Below, one piece after another: positions 28,601 to 36,493 of a stretch of 39,755 nucleotides of DNA. The DNA lies in the NCBI GenBank assembly GCA_903875465.1, contig CAIQWB010000063.1:1-39755 (forward strand). Reading direction: 5' to 3'. This stretch comes from an uncultured Verrucomicrobia subdivision 3 bacterium. GTDB lineage: Bacteria; Verrucomicrobiota; Verrucomicrobiia; Limisphaerales; UBA11358. Position 1 is the first letter of the stretch; every line of letters starts with the position of its first letter. Below the pieces are notes generated by a model. It worked only from the letters and a program-made list of their open reading frames with translations. It was not told the origin of the DNA and did not search any database. The position numbers and the translations under genes are program-made.

Positions 28601-30998
28601 TTTTGCGGCCACGCAAACCTACACCCTGGCGGGTACCGGGAAAGTATCTGGAATGGCCAGCCTGACCAAAACGGGTTCCGGCACGCTGGTCGTTCTGACC
28701 ACCAACGATTACACCGGCCCAACGATGATTAATCGGGGTAATCTGCAACTCGGCAACGGCAGTATCTCCGGCAGTTTGGGTAGTGGCGCGATTACCAACA
28801 ATGCTGTGCTTTTGTTTAACCAATCCGGTAATACTAAGCTCAACGGACTGATTGCGGGCACAGGCGGTGTGGAAAACGCGGGCACTGGTACGTTGACACT
28901 GCTCGCGAACAACAGTTACTCGGGCGGAACAACCGTTTCCGCAGGCACGGTGTCAATCGCCTTGGATGCAAATCTCGGGGCCCCAGGTGGTGGGCTGGTG
29001 CTCAATGGCGGCACTCTGCAAATCATTTCCGGCGGCATCTTCAACCTAAACGATCGGCCGGTCTGGCTTGGCACAAATGGCGGGACCTTTAACCTCGCCA
29101 ATATCTTGACCATTACGAACCCTATAAGCGGACCAGGCTCCCTGGTGTTAAATAGCGGCACCCTGATTCTGGCAGCGAGCAATAATTATGCTGGCGTAAC
29201 GGTACTGAACGGAGGGCTATTGCAGGTGGATAATGGATCCGGGAACGGATGCGTGCCCGGTAATATTCTACTTGCCGGGGGCAGTCTATTGTTTGCGCGA
29301 CCAAATGATTTCCCCTCCCCCGGACTTATCGCTGGCAGCGCTACCAACAGCACAATCAATAACACTGGCGGCGGCGGGCAGTTGACCCTTAACTTTGCCG
29401 GCGGAGTCAACAGCACCAATTTGTTTGGCACGATTTTCAATTCCGCGAGCAACGCACTTATTTTAAGCGGCGGCGTCAACGCACTGCCCAATTTGGGCAC
29501 CGACCTGCGTAATACGGGCGCCAACCAGACCTTGGTGCTTACGAACGGTTACTGGTTCACGCCTCGTATCGGTGCCAATGGTGGCCCATATATGCTTGGA
29601 ACCAATATCATTGCCGCCGCCACTCTGGAAACGAGTGGTGCCCGCGGGGTAAAAGGTGTCTGGCTAATTCAAAATGGCGGGACGCTTCGGCTAAACTCAA
29701 CCCACTATCCAGGCGCGGTCAACGAGAACCGGTTTGACTTTGGCAACGGCGGGATGCTGCCAGGTGAAACTGCCGCCATTACGATTGCCCCCGGCGGCAT
29801 TTTGGACATATGGGCCTCGCAATATGACGGACTTTCCTTGGGACAAAACATCGCGGGTGGAACGGTGTCCATCGTCCAAAACGGTGGCACCTCGCTGATT
29901 GGTGTGAATGGCAGTTCCGGCAATCAAAACCTCCTCTTCAACGCGGCAGGGACCAATGGCATCACTGAATACGTTTTAAACGCAGGCTGTTTGAAAATCG
30001 CCGGCACAGTTTCGGCGAATGTGACTGTAGCGGGTGGCACCAATTTGTTTCTCTTTAATGGAGGGACGCTGACGGTAAGCACCTTCAATGCCACCAATCT
30101 GTGGATGGTTCCCACCAACACACTGGTAAACCAGGGTGGAACCCTGGCCCCCGGCGGAATTGGGATGGCTGGGCGGACGATGATCCAAGGGAACTACGTG
30201 TGCTCAAACAGGACCTCGCTCGCCATTGATCTCGGCGGGACGAACCTGGCGACCGCATTTACCAATGCTGTGAAAGATTACGATTGTGTAATGGTGAGTG
30301 GTAACACGTTTTTAAACGGTGGACTGGTGGTCAGCCTCATGAATGGTTTTGTTCCTGCGGCAACCAATAGTTTTACGATCCTAACCAATGGCGGGGTATT
30401 GAGCGGAGCATTTACGAACGTCCTCAATCATCGGGTGCGGGTAATAAATGACAACGGGGCGAGCTTTCAGGTGCGAGCCTCGGCCGGAAGTCTGGTTTTG
30501 ACGAATTTCCAAAGGTTGCTGGCCAGTTTCACGGCCAGTGTGACCAATGGCCACGTCCCTGTCGCCGTGGACTTTATGGACACTTCCACGGGCAATATCA
30601 CCAACCGAAACTGGAATTTCGGGGATGGCACCTTGACTAACACACCTGCTACCTGGGTGAGCCACAATTTTGGCAGCATTGGCAACTATACGGTGACCCT
30701 AACTGTCAGTGGCGAAGCGGGCACCAATGCCATGAGTCTGGGGTTCGTGGTTTTCGCTCCACTGCAATCCCCGGTCATCACCGGGGTTCAAGCAATCCAA
30801 GGCCAGCTTTGGCTGCAGGGCACGAACGGCCCTGCGCTGGGATATTATCTGGTCCAGGTCGCGACAAATCTGGCTTTGCCACTCACCCATTGGGTGACTC
30901 GGGCAACGAACCAGTTCGATGTAACCGGCGGTTTTAACTTAGCCATGCCATTGGACCGGAGCTCGATGCCCACCTTCTTCCGGCTTTATGTGCCTTGA
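25620..30998 (+). CDS. Giant secreted beta-helix / PATR / PKD protein
   Basis: A 1792-residue protein from ATG 25620. An in-frame ATG at 25560 adds 20 residues but gives an unusually long n-region; the 25620 start gives a normal signal peptide. The order is: Ig-like module (about 35-120); right-handed beta-helix region (about 123-800) opening NFYVATNGSDSNPGT and containing DSGTLATPVVYAGYPGE, resembling GH141-type enzymes; fibronectin-like module (827-927); autotransporter-associated beta-strand repeats (about 1005-1600, such as LTKTGSGTLVVLTTNDYTG); PKD domain (about 1630-1710, NWNFGDGT); and a C-terminal domain ending FFRLYVP. The beta-helix part parallels the protein at 31084 (SQPGEWAIDF versus DQPGEWAVDF). 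It is probably a surface glycan-active or glycan-binding protein. Composition is Asn/Thr/Gly-rich. Confidence 0.8.
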   Translation: MLIKVPVRRRCSRPVALIAVMFWFCGLCFCDPNRLASQTVVDAGTTFSFTASRVATNYAWRLDGTQVSTNGIVGTNGPTFTYAPGWFDVGTHELACYQTLTGGGTSNIFWEVRVRIPLPASGTNFYVATNGSDSNPGTQSAPFLTLEQARNTVRALARPLPVGGVTIWLRGGTHWRTNSFSLTSQDSGTLATPVVYAGYPGETAVISAGTPISAGAFVPLNTSQTNRLPAGVSPTNIWELDLASAAIKHRGPFPAHFGTWVTTNIYGAGGSGGSSSGGICDLFYNEQRMWLSRYPSHKLTNDNLNTPYLLMEGVARTGAGSTNYLNNPGIYTNSAGIAVPVGCAFHYYPSNATEVARWQSAITNGGAWVSGFWRVDWQNDALQILGVDLTNLVIEITNTLSVQGGIGYKYNQPLGSLAERYWVMNLLEDMSQPGEWAIDFKRGKIYFYAPGPLANGSVVISDFAAPVVQLMQTTNVVLQSLTIEDGLAQGVLVTNGVNNLILGCTLQNMNNYPVDLNGGYTNGVLDCQLQNMGGGGVLLHGGNASSLPRVAAGNFVVNNIITNSGVIARVYNTPVDAGGNGAGSPGTNVVGMRIAHNLLTVMPHLGVLHGTTWDARIEYNELADFGQISSGIGGVYGYTYFASSGNNYFRYNYVHDSPLEDGITFDQDHRAAHVYCNLVNLTNPRTGEQQCFGTETGSQATAGEQQYLDHYNNLGLNANNGLVVVSPTGSVIEENGMYNCTTPYTWEQIVVGAGSNTFLASSAAVLQSGPNLAYANDPGFVNLARNDFRLVPNSRIYADMPLFTTLPMEMMGLYNDETRTNAPGYSPYIMTAPATELGPGSATVNGKLVYPQFGVNTAVFLFWGTNDGGASPTNWSNTSMLGNLGAGGLSTNLTGLANTPYYYRFFAMNQYGQAWSSATASFTPYATGHPSTILFWRGDGTNNVWNEQDGNHLDWMAAGVAADFWDGDAVTFDDSGSAMPPINLTATVQPAALVFAATQTYTLAGTGKVSGMASLTKTGSGTLVVLTTNDYTGPTMINRGNLQLGNGSISGSLGSGAITNNAVLLFNQSGNTKLNGLIAGTGGVENAGTGTLTLLANNSYSGGTTVSAGTVSIALDANLGAPGGGLVLNGGTLQIISGGIFNLNDRPVWLGTNGGTFNLANILTITNPISGPGSLVLNSGTLILAASNNYAGVTVLNGGLLQVDNGSGNGCVPGNILLAGGSLLFARPNDFPSPGLIAGSATNSTINNTGGGGQLTLNFAGGVNSTNLFGTIFNSASNALILSGGVNALPNLGTDLRNTGANQTLVLTNGYWFTPRIGANGGPYMLGTNIIAAATLETSGARGVKGVWLIQNGGTLRLNSTHYPGAVNENRFDFGNGGMLPGETAAITIAPGGILDIWASQYDGLSLGQNIAGGTVSIVQNGGTSLIGVNGSSGNQNLLFNAAGTNGITEYVLNAGCLKIAGTVSANVTVAGGTNLFLFNGGTLTVSTFNATNLWMVPTNTLVNQGGTLAPGGIGMAGRTMIQGNYVCSNRTSLAIDLGGTNLATAFTNAVKDYDCVMVSGNTFLNGGLVVSLMNGFVPAATNSFTILTNGGVLSGAFTNVLNHRVRVINDNGASFQVRASAGSLVLTNFQRLLASFTASVTNGHVPVAVDFMDTSTGNITNRNWNFGDGTLTNTPATWVSHNFGSIGNYTVTLTVSGEAGTNAMSLGFVVFAPLQSPVITGVQAIQGQLWLQGTNGPALGYYLVQVATNLALPLTHWVTRATNQFDVTGGFNLAMPLDRSSMPTFFRLYVP

Positions 30999-31006
30999 GA
31001 CTCATC

Positions 31007-31047
31007 TGACGCAAATCCATCCCCTGAAGACGCAAAAAAACCTCTTA
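31007..31047 (+). promoter_or_regulatory. Tandem 21-bp direct-repeat operator, unit 4
   Basis: The half-sites are TGACGCAA-N6-CCCCTG at 31007-31026 and AGACGCAA-N6-CTCTTA at 31028-31047, in an 85-bp gap. The proximal copy is weaker in its second box. A possible -10 (TAGATT) is at 31057-31062. The site ends 36 bp before the start codon at 31084. Confidence 0.6.
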
Positions 31048-31083
31048 CGCTGCTCCTAGATTGCCCGCACTCTTGCATCAAAA

Positions 31084-33240
31084 ATGAACCGCATTACTGC
31101 CCGAAATACTTTGATCGCAATGTTGTTCACACTTGCGCAGGCAAAATCTGTCGCTGGCCTGGAACTCTTTGTCACCTCCACTGGCAACGACCGGCAGGAT
31201 GGCAAATCATTGACGACCGCCTTTGCCACGATCGCCCGCGCGCGAGATGAAATCCGCCAGTTCACCGCCGTTGGTAATTTGCCAGCCGGCGGAGTTACCG
31301 TTGAGATAGCAGGGGGGAAATATCCCTTCACTAATACGCTGATGCTAACCGCCGGCGACTCTGGAACCGCTGCCTCCCCGATCATTTACCGAGCGTGGCA
31401 AAACCAAACAGTGGAAATAATTGGCGGACGGGTGCTTAAACTATCGGAGTTCAGTGCCGTTAACACCGAGCCATTGCTCTCGCGACTAGACCCGGTCGCC
31501 CGAGGCCACGTGGTTTATGCCAAGATTGATGCGTTGGGATTGCAACATGCCGGTCCATTCCCGCCCGTATTCAGTGACAGCGGCGGGCTGTTTGAATTGT
31601 TTTGGAATGGCCGGCGACTGCCACTTTCCCGCTGGCCCAACACCGGCTGGACCACCATGAAGCGGGCCATAAGCAACGGGGACGCACACAATCCTGGTAT
31701 GTTTGAATATCGTGGGGACCGGCCGGATCGTTGGCTGCATAATCCAGATATTTGGCTTAAAGGCCAGTGGCGGGTTCCCTGGGAAGATCCGGCAATCCGG
31801 GTGGCGCGCATTGACCCGGACAACCACACGATCAGTTTTGCAGCTGGGCTGCCGGCTGGCATCGGCAACAAGTACAACCGGCCGGCCGGTAACGGGCAGG
31901 AACCCTGGTGTGCGGTGAATTTGATGGAAGAAATCGATCAACCCGGTGAGTGGGCGGTGGATTTTTCGACCCAAACACTGTTTTTCTGGCCACTGGCTCG
32001 CGATGGTGAACTGATGGTTTCCCAATTGGACCGCCCCTTGATTTTGTTGCAGGGCGCGGCCCATATTCAATTGATTGGACTCACCCTCGAGGCCTCACTG
32101 GGGGATGGACTAGTGGTGGAAAACGGTGAATCAGATTTGATTGCGGGCTGCACGCTGCGAAATCTTGCGCGGCGCGGGGTCGTTTTAAACGGCAGGCGCA
32201 GCGGCGTCCAGAGCTGTGATATGTATGAGTTGGGCGAGGGATGTGTTTATGTCTCCGGTGGGAACAAGTCAGACCTCACGCCCTCGGAAAACTTTGTTGT
32301 CAACAATCACCTGCATAATTACGCGGTCCTCAAGGCCATGTATTCGCCGGCCGTGGATGTGGGCTTTGGCGGCCTGCCCAATGGCGCCGGGTTCACAGAT
32401 GCAGTCGGAATTCGCGTGGCCAACAACCTCATTCACGACGCCCCGCGGGATGCGGTGCTCGTCTCGGGCGAGGATAATGTATTTGAGTACAATGAGATTT
32501 ATCATTGTGGCTTCGGCTCGGGTGATGTGGGGGCGTTTTATTCCTGGCTGGACTGGACGATTCGAGGGGTGGTTATCCGCTACAATTTCATCCACGACAC
32601 TGTGGGTGGGGTCAATCCCGACGATGGAGCGGCGGGGAATCTCGTTTTTGGCAACGTGTTTGCCGGGCCGCGCACCGGGGTATGGATTGCCTCTGGTCCT
32701 GATCATCGGGTTATCAATAATGTGTTTATCAAGGACCAGGGTCCCGTTTTTGGCATGGATGACCGGGGCGAGGCGCGTGGTTATGCCACCAATTCCCGGC
32801 TGCATTCAGCGGTACTGGCCATTCATCCCCAGAAAAGCCCATGGGCTGAGCGATTTCCAGAAATGACGAATTTGCTGGCCAGTCATCCCGAGTTGCCTCT
32901 CCGAACCAAGTTTGAACGCAACCTGATTGTCCTGCAATCCGGCGGTCCCATCCAATTGAAAATGAGCGGAGCACGCCTGGCTGACACCAATCTGTTTGTG
33001 GCACGGGATAATTATGTCACCGCGACTGATCCAGGTTTTTTAAATGCCCCGTTGGGTGACTATAATTTGAAGGCTGATTCAAAAGTATTTCAGGAAATAC
33101 CGGGTTTTCAGCGTATTCCATTTGAGGAAATTGGCTTGCATCTCGATAGCTACCGCCGGGTGCTGCCGCCCGAGGCCAAAACTGGCCGATACCCAGTGAA
33201 TACTCCGGGAAAGGCCGGCGACCGAAATTTCGGCACTTAA
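31084..33240 (+). CDS. Secreted right-handed beta-helix protein (GH141-like)
   Basis: A 718-residue protein with a signal peptide (about 1-25). From residue 27 (LFVTSTGNDRQDGKSLTTAF) it follows the layout of GH141-type and related beta-helix enzymes: a GG.Y.....L.L...DSGT..SPIIYRAW segment, then DQPGEWAVDF near 285-294, then helix turns rich in V-NN-I and EYNEIYHCGFGSGDVGAFY. GH141 includes alpha-fucosidases and xylanases, either of which would fit the locus, but the family call is from memory of motifs and the catalytic residues are not assigned. It is a close structural relative of the N-terminal half of the giant protein at 25620. It appears monocistronic, with its own operator. Confidence 0.75.
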   Translation: MNRITARNTLIAMLFTLAQAKSVAGLELFVTSTGNDRQDGKSLTTAFATIARARDEIRQFTAVGNLPAGGVTVEIAGGKYPFTNTLMLTAGDSGTAASPIIYRAWQNQTVEIIGGRVLKLSEFSAVNTEPLLSRLDPVARGHVVYAKIDALGLQHAGPFPPVFSDSGGLFELFWNGRRLPLSRWPNTGWTTMKRAISNGDAHNPGMFEYRGDRPDRWLHNPDIWLKGQWRVPWEDPAIRVARIDPDNHTISFAAGLPAGIGNKYNRPAGNGQEPWCAVNLMEEIDQPGEWAVDFSTQTLFFWPLARDGELMVSQLDRPLILLQGAAHIQLIGLTLEASLGDGLVVENGESDLIAGCTLRNLARRGVVLNGRRSGVQSCDMYELGEGCVYVSGGNKSDLTPSENFVVNNHLHNYAVLKAMYSPAVDVGFGGLPNGAGFTDAVGIRVANNLIHDAPRDAVLVSGEDNVFEYNEIYHCGFGSGDVGAFYSWLDWTIRGVVIRYNFIHDTVGGVNPDDGAAGNLVFGNVFAGPRTGVWIASGPDHRVINNVFIKDQGPVFGMDDRGEARGYATNSRLHSAVLAIHPQKSPWAERFPEMTNLLASHPELPLRTKFERNLIVLQSGGPIQLKMSGARLADTNLFVARDNYVTATDPGFLNAPLGDYNLKADSKVFQEIPGFQRIPFEEIGLHLDSYRRVLPPEAKTGRYPVNTPGKAGDRNFGT

Positions 33241-33244
33241 TTTA

Positions 33245-33285
33245 CGCTGCAAATTGACCCGTCCTTGCAGCAAAATCACCCCTTG
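33245..33285 (+). promoter_or_regulatory. Tandem 21-bp direct-repeat operator, unit 5
   Basis: The half-sites are CGCTGCAA-N6-CCGTCC at 33245-33264 and TGCAGCAA-N6-CCCTTG at 33266-33285, offset by 21 bp, in the 88-bp gap after the beta-helix gene. Both keep the G..GCAA box and the C-rich box. The site ends 43 bp before the pseudopilin start at 33329. Confidence 0.55.
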
Positions 33286-33328
33286 GATGGCGAAGTGCGA
33301 ATGAATAAATTTCAGTAATCCAAATTTT

Positions 33329-34165
33329 ATGAGATCCAACAGAGTTTTCAGGCCGGCCAATGCGTCAAAGGCGGTCAGCGGATTTACGCTTATAGAATTG
33401 CTGGTGGTAATCGCCATCATCGCCATTCTCGCGGCGATGCTTTTGCCGGCATTAGCCAAGGCCAAGGAAAAGGCACTGCGCATCAAATGCGTAAGCGGCA
33501 TGCGGCAAATGTCCCTGGCGGCGCACATGTACGCCTCTGACAATAATGAACGCCTCTGTCCAACCTTTGTCATGAGTGGTCGGAATGGCACCTATCAGGA
33601 TCCAGGCGGGGCCTGCACTGCGCTCTGGCAAAGTTATGTGGGGTGGAAGGGGGCCAGTCTGGCAGGATTTGCCGAGTGTCCGGCGGCGTTTGAGCGCTTG
33701 AAAAACTTTGGCGTTTACACCAATCTGCCTTCCTACGCTGGAAACCGCTTCATCCCCTGGACGCCCCAGGATGTCAATCCAGATGAATTCATTACGAGTT
33801 ATACGGTTGTAAAGAAGCCCTCGGATGGATGTCTTATGGCCTGTGCCGGGGCTATTCAAAAGCAGGGTGATGGCAGCGTGCTATTCGCCGGCTGGGTGGA
33901 CGGGAACAACGCTGGATATTATCCGCTTTGTCCGCATGGTGGGCGCCAGCTTGGCACCATCACCGGCGGCTTTGCCGCCAATCAGGGTAATTACTTTAAA
34001 GACGGTACAGGTGTGATTGCGTTTTTTGACGGGCATGCCGAAAGCCGCAAGCCGGACCCCCAGGGAACAAGTGACGGCATGATTCCACTTATTCGGCCCG
34101 CCAACAGCAATGACGGCGGATCTCCCTGGGCCAAATTCTGGTGCGCTGGATTAAGCGGTCATTAA
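33329..34165 (+). CDS. PVC-type pseudopilin (second copy)
   Basis: This 278-residue protein has a prepilin leader cleaved after Gly18, then [20 protein letters not shown] with Glu23 at mature +5. The globular part ends [15 protein letters not shown], the same tail as in the pseudopilin at 15012. The hydrophobic helix is almost identical between the two, while the globular domains differ, suggesting different surface binding partners. It heads a two-gene unit with a hydrolase-PATR fusion, just as the first copy heads unit 2. No clear Shine-Dalgarno sequence precedes ATG 33329. Confidence 0.88.
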   Translation: MRSNRVFRPANASKAVSGFTLIELLVVIAIIAILAAMLLPALAKAKEKALRIKCVSGMRQMSLAAHMYASDNNERLCPTFVMSGRNGTYQDPGGACTALWQSYVGWKGASLAGFAECPAAFERLKNFGVYTNLPSYAGNRFIPWTPQDVNPDEFITSYTVVKKPSDGCLMACAGAIQKQGDGSVLFAGWVDGNNAGYYPLCPHGGRQLGTITGGFAANQGNYFKDGTGVIAFFDGHAESRKPDPQGTSDGMIPLIRPANSNDGGSPWAKFWCAGLSGH

Positions 34166-34179
34166 TTACGCATTTTCAC

Positions 34180-36321
34180 ATGCGCTTGTTCTTAAGTGAC
34201 CAGCTGATTTTCAGGGCCGCTGGTTGGAGACGTTGCGCCATAATGGGGATTATCACCATGTTCGCTGTGGGAGCACCACGGGCGGCCGAGTATACCTACA
34301 CCAATAATTATTATGGCACGCCTTACACTAATAGCATTTACTTTGATGGCACTCTGCCAGCCGGTCAGGTCCGCGGTGTGGTCGTTAGTTTTAATTATGG
34401 TGCCACTGTATATTATAATGCAGCGTGGCGAAATTTTGCCAAGGACCGCAGGCTGGCTTTGTTACTAATGTTGAACCAGGACACCCTGGGTGTCCCCGCC
34501 TATATTCCGGATGGTTTGGCGATCCTGTCGAACACCCTTGCTTCCGTTGCCAGCGACTGCGGTCATGCAGAGCTGGTTGCCAACACCCTGCCCATGGTTT
34601 TTCTGGGCGTGTCGCGAGGTGGCACGTCTGGAGCGATTAATTTTGGCTGGGCCCTTGGTGCCAACCGGACGGTCGCCTGCCTGGCTTACCACGGCGATTC
34701 TTTCAATTACCTGACCTCGCCAAGCGCCGCGGCGGCCAGGGCCATCCCGGTGCTTTATTCAATGGCGCAGAATGATTCGGGCCCCTACCGCCAAACCGAT
34801 ATTGAAACCTCCGTGCGCACCAGGAACCCCACAACCTTGAAAGGTACCATCCCCGCGACGGTTTTTGGTTTCCGGCCAGCGGACGGTTTATTTTGGACCA
34901 CTACCATCCAATACGCGGCGTCGCACGCTTCGACCGGGGATGATACCTATCCCTTGCAGTGGCTGGGGCGCGTTTGGGATCTCCGCTATAATTCCACCAC
35001 TCCCGGAATGCTCAATACGATTACGAATGCCAACTGTTTGGGGGCAACGTACAAACTGCTTAACGGTGCTTCCAGTTCGGCCTATTTTGCGGCTTGTACA
35101 ACGATTGGTTTTCAGCAGCAGGATACTAATATTTGGATTCCGGTCACCGGGGCGAGCGAATGGGTTGCGGCCAGCGCCCTGCCCCAAACCGGTGTCGTGC
35201 TCAATATTGATTCGGCTTTCGCATCCATTTACATCGCTCCGGAGAATATTCTGGGCCGGAATTTCATTAATCAGGGGACCATCCTATTCACGGGTGCAGG
35301 AATCATCGGCCTAGACAACAGTGGCGGTGGAAATCCGGATTACTTTGCCATGACGGGTGGCACCTTGATTTTGCAGAATGGTGTGACCTTGCGGAACGGA
35401 GCCAATCAAGGTGGGGTTTGGACCAATAATCTCGCGAGCTTGTCGATTGATGCGACCTCGACCTTTGATTTGTGGAATGGAAACCCGGTTTATGTCGATG
35501 CCCTAAAGGGTGCGGGAAACGTCATCATTTCGCTGAATACTGGTGTGAATTGGGCAGGGGCCAGGAGTCTGACGGTGGGTGTTAACAATGGTTCGGGTAC
35601 TTTCAGCGGACTAATCAACGGCAATGCCAGCAGCGATGGCGGTGCGTTGAGCCTCACAAAAGTGGGTGCGGGCATACAATTGCTCAGCGGCATCTGTCAT
35701 TACTCTGGTCCAACTTTGATTCAGGCAGGAACCTTGGGTCTTAGTGGGACCAATAATGCCACAAGTAGCTTGGAGGTTGCTTCGAATGCCGCCTTTCAGC
35801 TGGTTGGAGGTGTGGTTGCAGGTGGCAGGCTGCATGTTGCAGCCGGAGGCAACCTGTCCGGCTACGGGGTGGTTAGCAACCTGGTAGTCAACGACGGCAC
35901 CCTGTTCGTGACAAACGGGGTGTTGAGGTTGACGGGAATGGTGACCAACAACGGCACCATGTGCTTCGCTGGCGGGGCGCTCCTCCTGGCGAGCAACAGC
36001 ACCTTTATCAACAATGGCGTGCTTGACCTGATGACAGGCGCCCAAACCCTGCCGGCCAAGTTCGTCAACCACGGCACAGTGCTGCTCCGCTCGGCGATTC
36101 AAATTAAGCAGGCTTCCTTGGGCAGCGCTGGCTTTCACGCAAGTATTCAAGGATATCCCGGGCATGATTATCAATTGCAGCGCGCAGACGCTCTCCAACC
36201 GGGATCGGGCTGGACCAATGTCGCACCCCTGCAAACTGGTACCGGCTCGGTGCTCACGTTTAATGATTTTAACCTTGGAGGCGGGGCTCGTGCTTTTTAT
36301 CGCATCGTCGTCACGCCTTGA
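34180..36321 (+). CDS. Alpha/beta-hydrolase fused to PATR beta-helix and C-terminal domain
   Basis: The protein has 713 residues from ATG 34180; an upstream in-frame codon at 34141 would overlap the pilin gene by 25 bp, and ATG 34243 is also possible. A signal peptide ends near PRAAEYTY. Residues about 45-290 resemble an alpha/beta hydrolase with nucleophile elbow GVSRGGTSG (Ser145) and a candidate His249, related to the protein at 19927. From about 330 a beta-helical region follows with a PATR-like repeat (LTKVGAGIQLLSG, then HYSGPTLIQAGTLGLSG). The end (GYPGHDYQLQRAD ... FYRIVVTP) resembles the C-terminus of the giant protein at 25620. It may be a surface-displayed esterase; the substrate is unknown. 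Confidence 0.72.
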   Translation: MRLFLSDQLIFRAAGWRRCAIMGIITMFAVGAPRAAEYTYTNNYYGTPYTNSIYFDGTLPAGQVRGVVVSFNYGATVYYNAAWRNFAKDRRLALLLMLNQDTLGVPAYIPDGLAILSNTLASVASDCGHAELVANTLPMVFLGVSRGGTSGAINFGWALGANRTVACLAYHGDSFNYLTSPSAAAARAIPVLYSMAQNDSGPYRQTDIETSVRTRNPTTLKGTIPATVFGFRPADGLFWTTTIQYAASHASTGDDTYPLQWLGRVWDLRYNSTTPGMLNTITNANCLGATYKLLNGASSSAYFAACTTIGFQQQDTNIWIPVTGASEWVAASALPQTGVVLNIDSAFASIYIAPENILGRNFINQGTILFTGAGIIGLDNSGGGNPDYFAMTGGTLILQNGVTLRNGANQGGVWTNNLASLSIDATSTFDLWNGNPVYVDALKGAGNVIISLNTGVNWAGARSLTVGVNNGSGTFSGLINGNASSDGGALSLTKVGAGIQLLSGICHYSGPTLIQAGTLGLSGTNNATSSLEVASNAAFQLVGGVVAGGRLHVAAGGNLSGYGVVSNLVVNDGTLFVTNGVLRLTGMVTNNGTMCFAGGALLLASNSTFINNGVLDLMTGAQTLPAKFVNHGTVLLRSAIQIKQASLGSAGFHASIQGYPGHDYQLQRADALQPGSGWTNVAPLQTGTGSVLTFNDFNLGGGARAFYRIVVTP

Positions 36322-36355
36322 TATTGCGGTGGGCATTTTTCTAATAAAACCAAGA

Positions 36356-36396
36356 TGAAGCAAATTGCACCGTAGGCGACGCAAAATAGGCGCTTA
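36356..36396 (+). promoter_or_regulatory. Tandem 21-bp direct-repeat operator, unit 6
   Basis: The half-sites are TGAAGCAA-N6-CCGTAG at 36356-36375 and CGACGCAA-N6-CGCTTA at 36377-36396. The A boxes are strong, the second C-rich box is weak. The site ends 97 bp before ATG 36494, about the same distance as in units 1, 2 and 3. Confidence 0.55.
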
Positions 36397-36493
36397 CTTT
36401 TTAGGCGTTCATGGCGTCTCATTCCTCATAATAATCTCAAAAAGCCTGAACCCCGAGCTTGTCAACTGGCCCGGCGAGGCTTCTCGAATAAAT

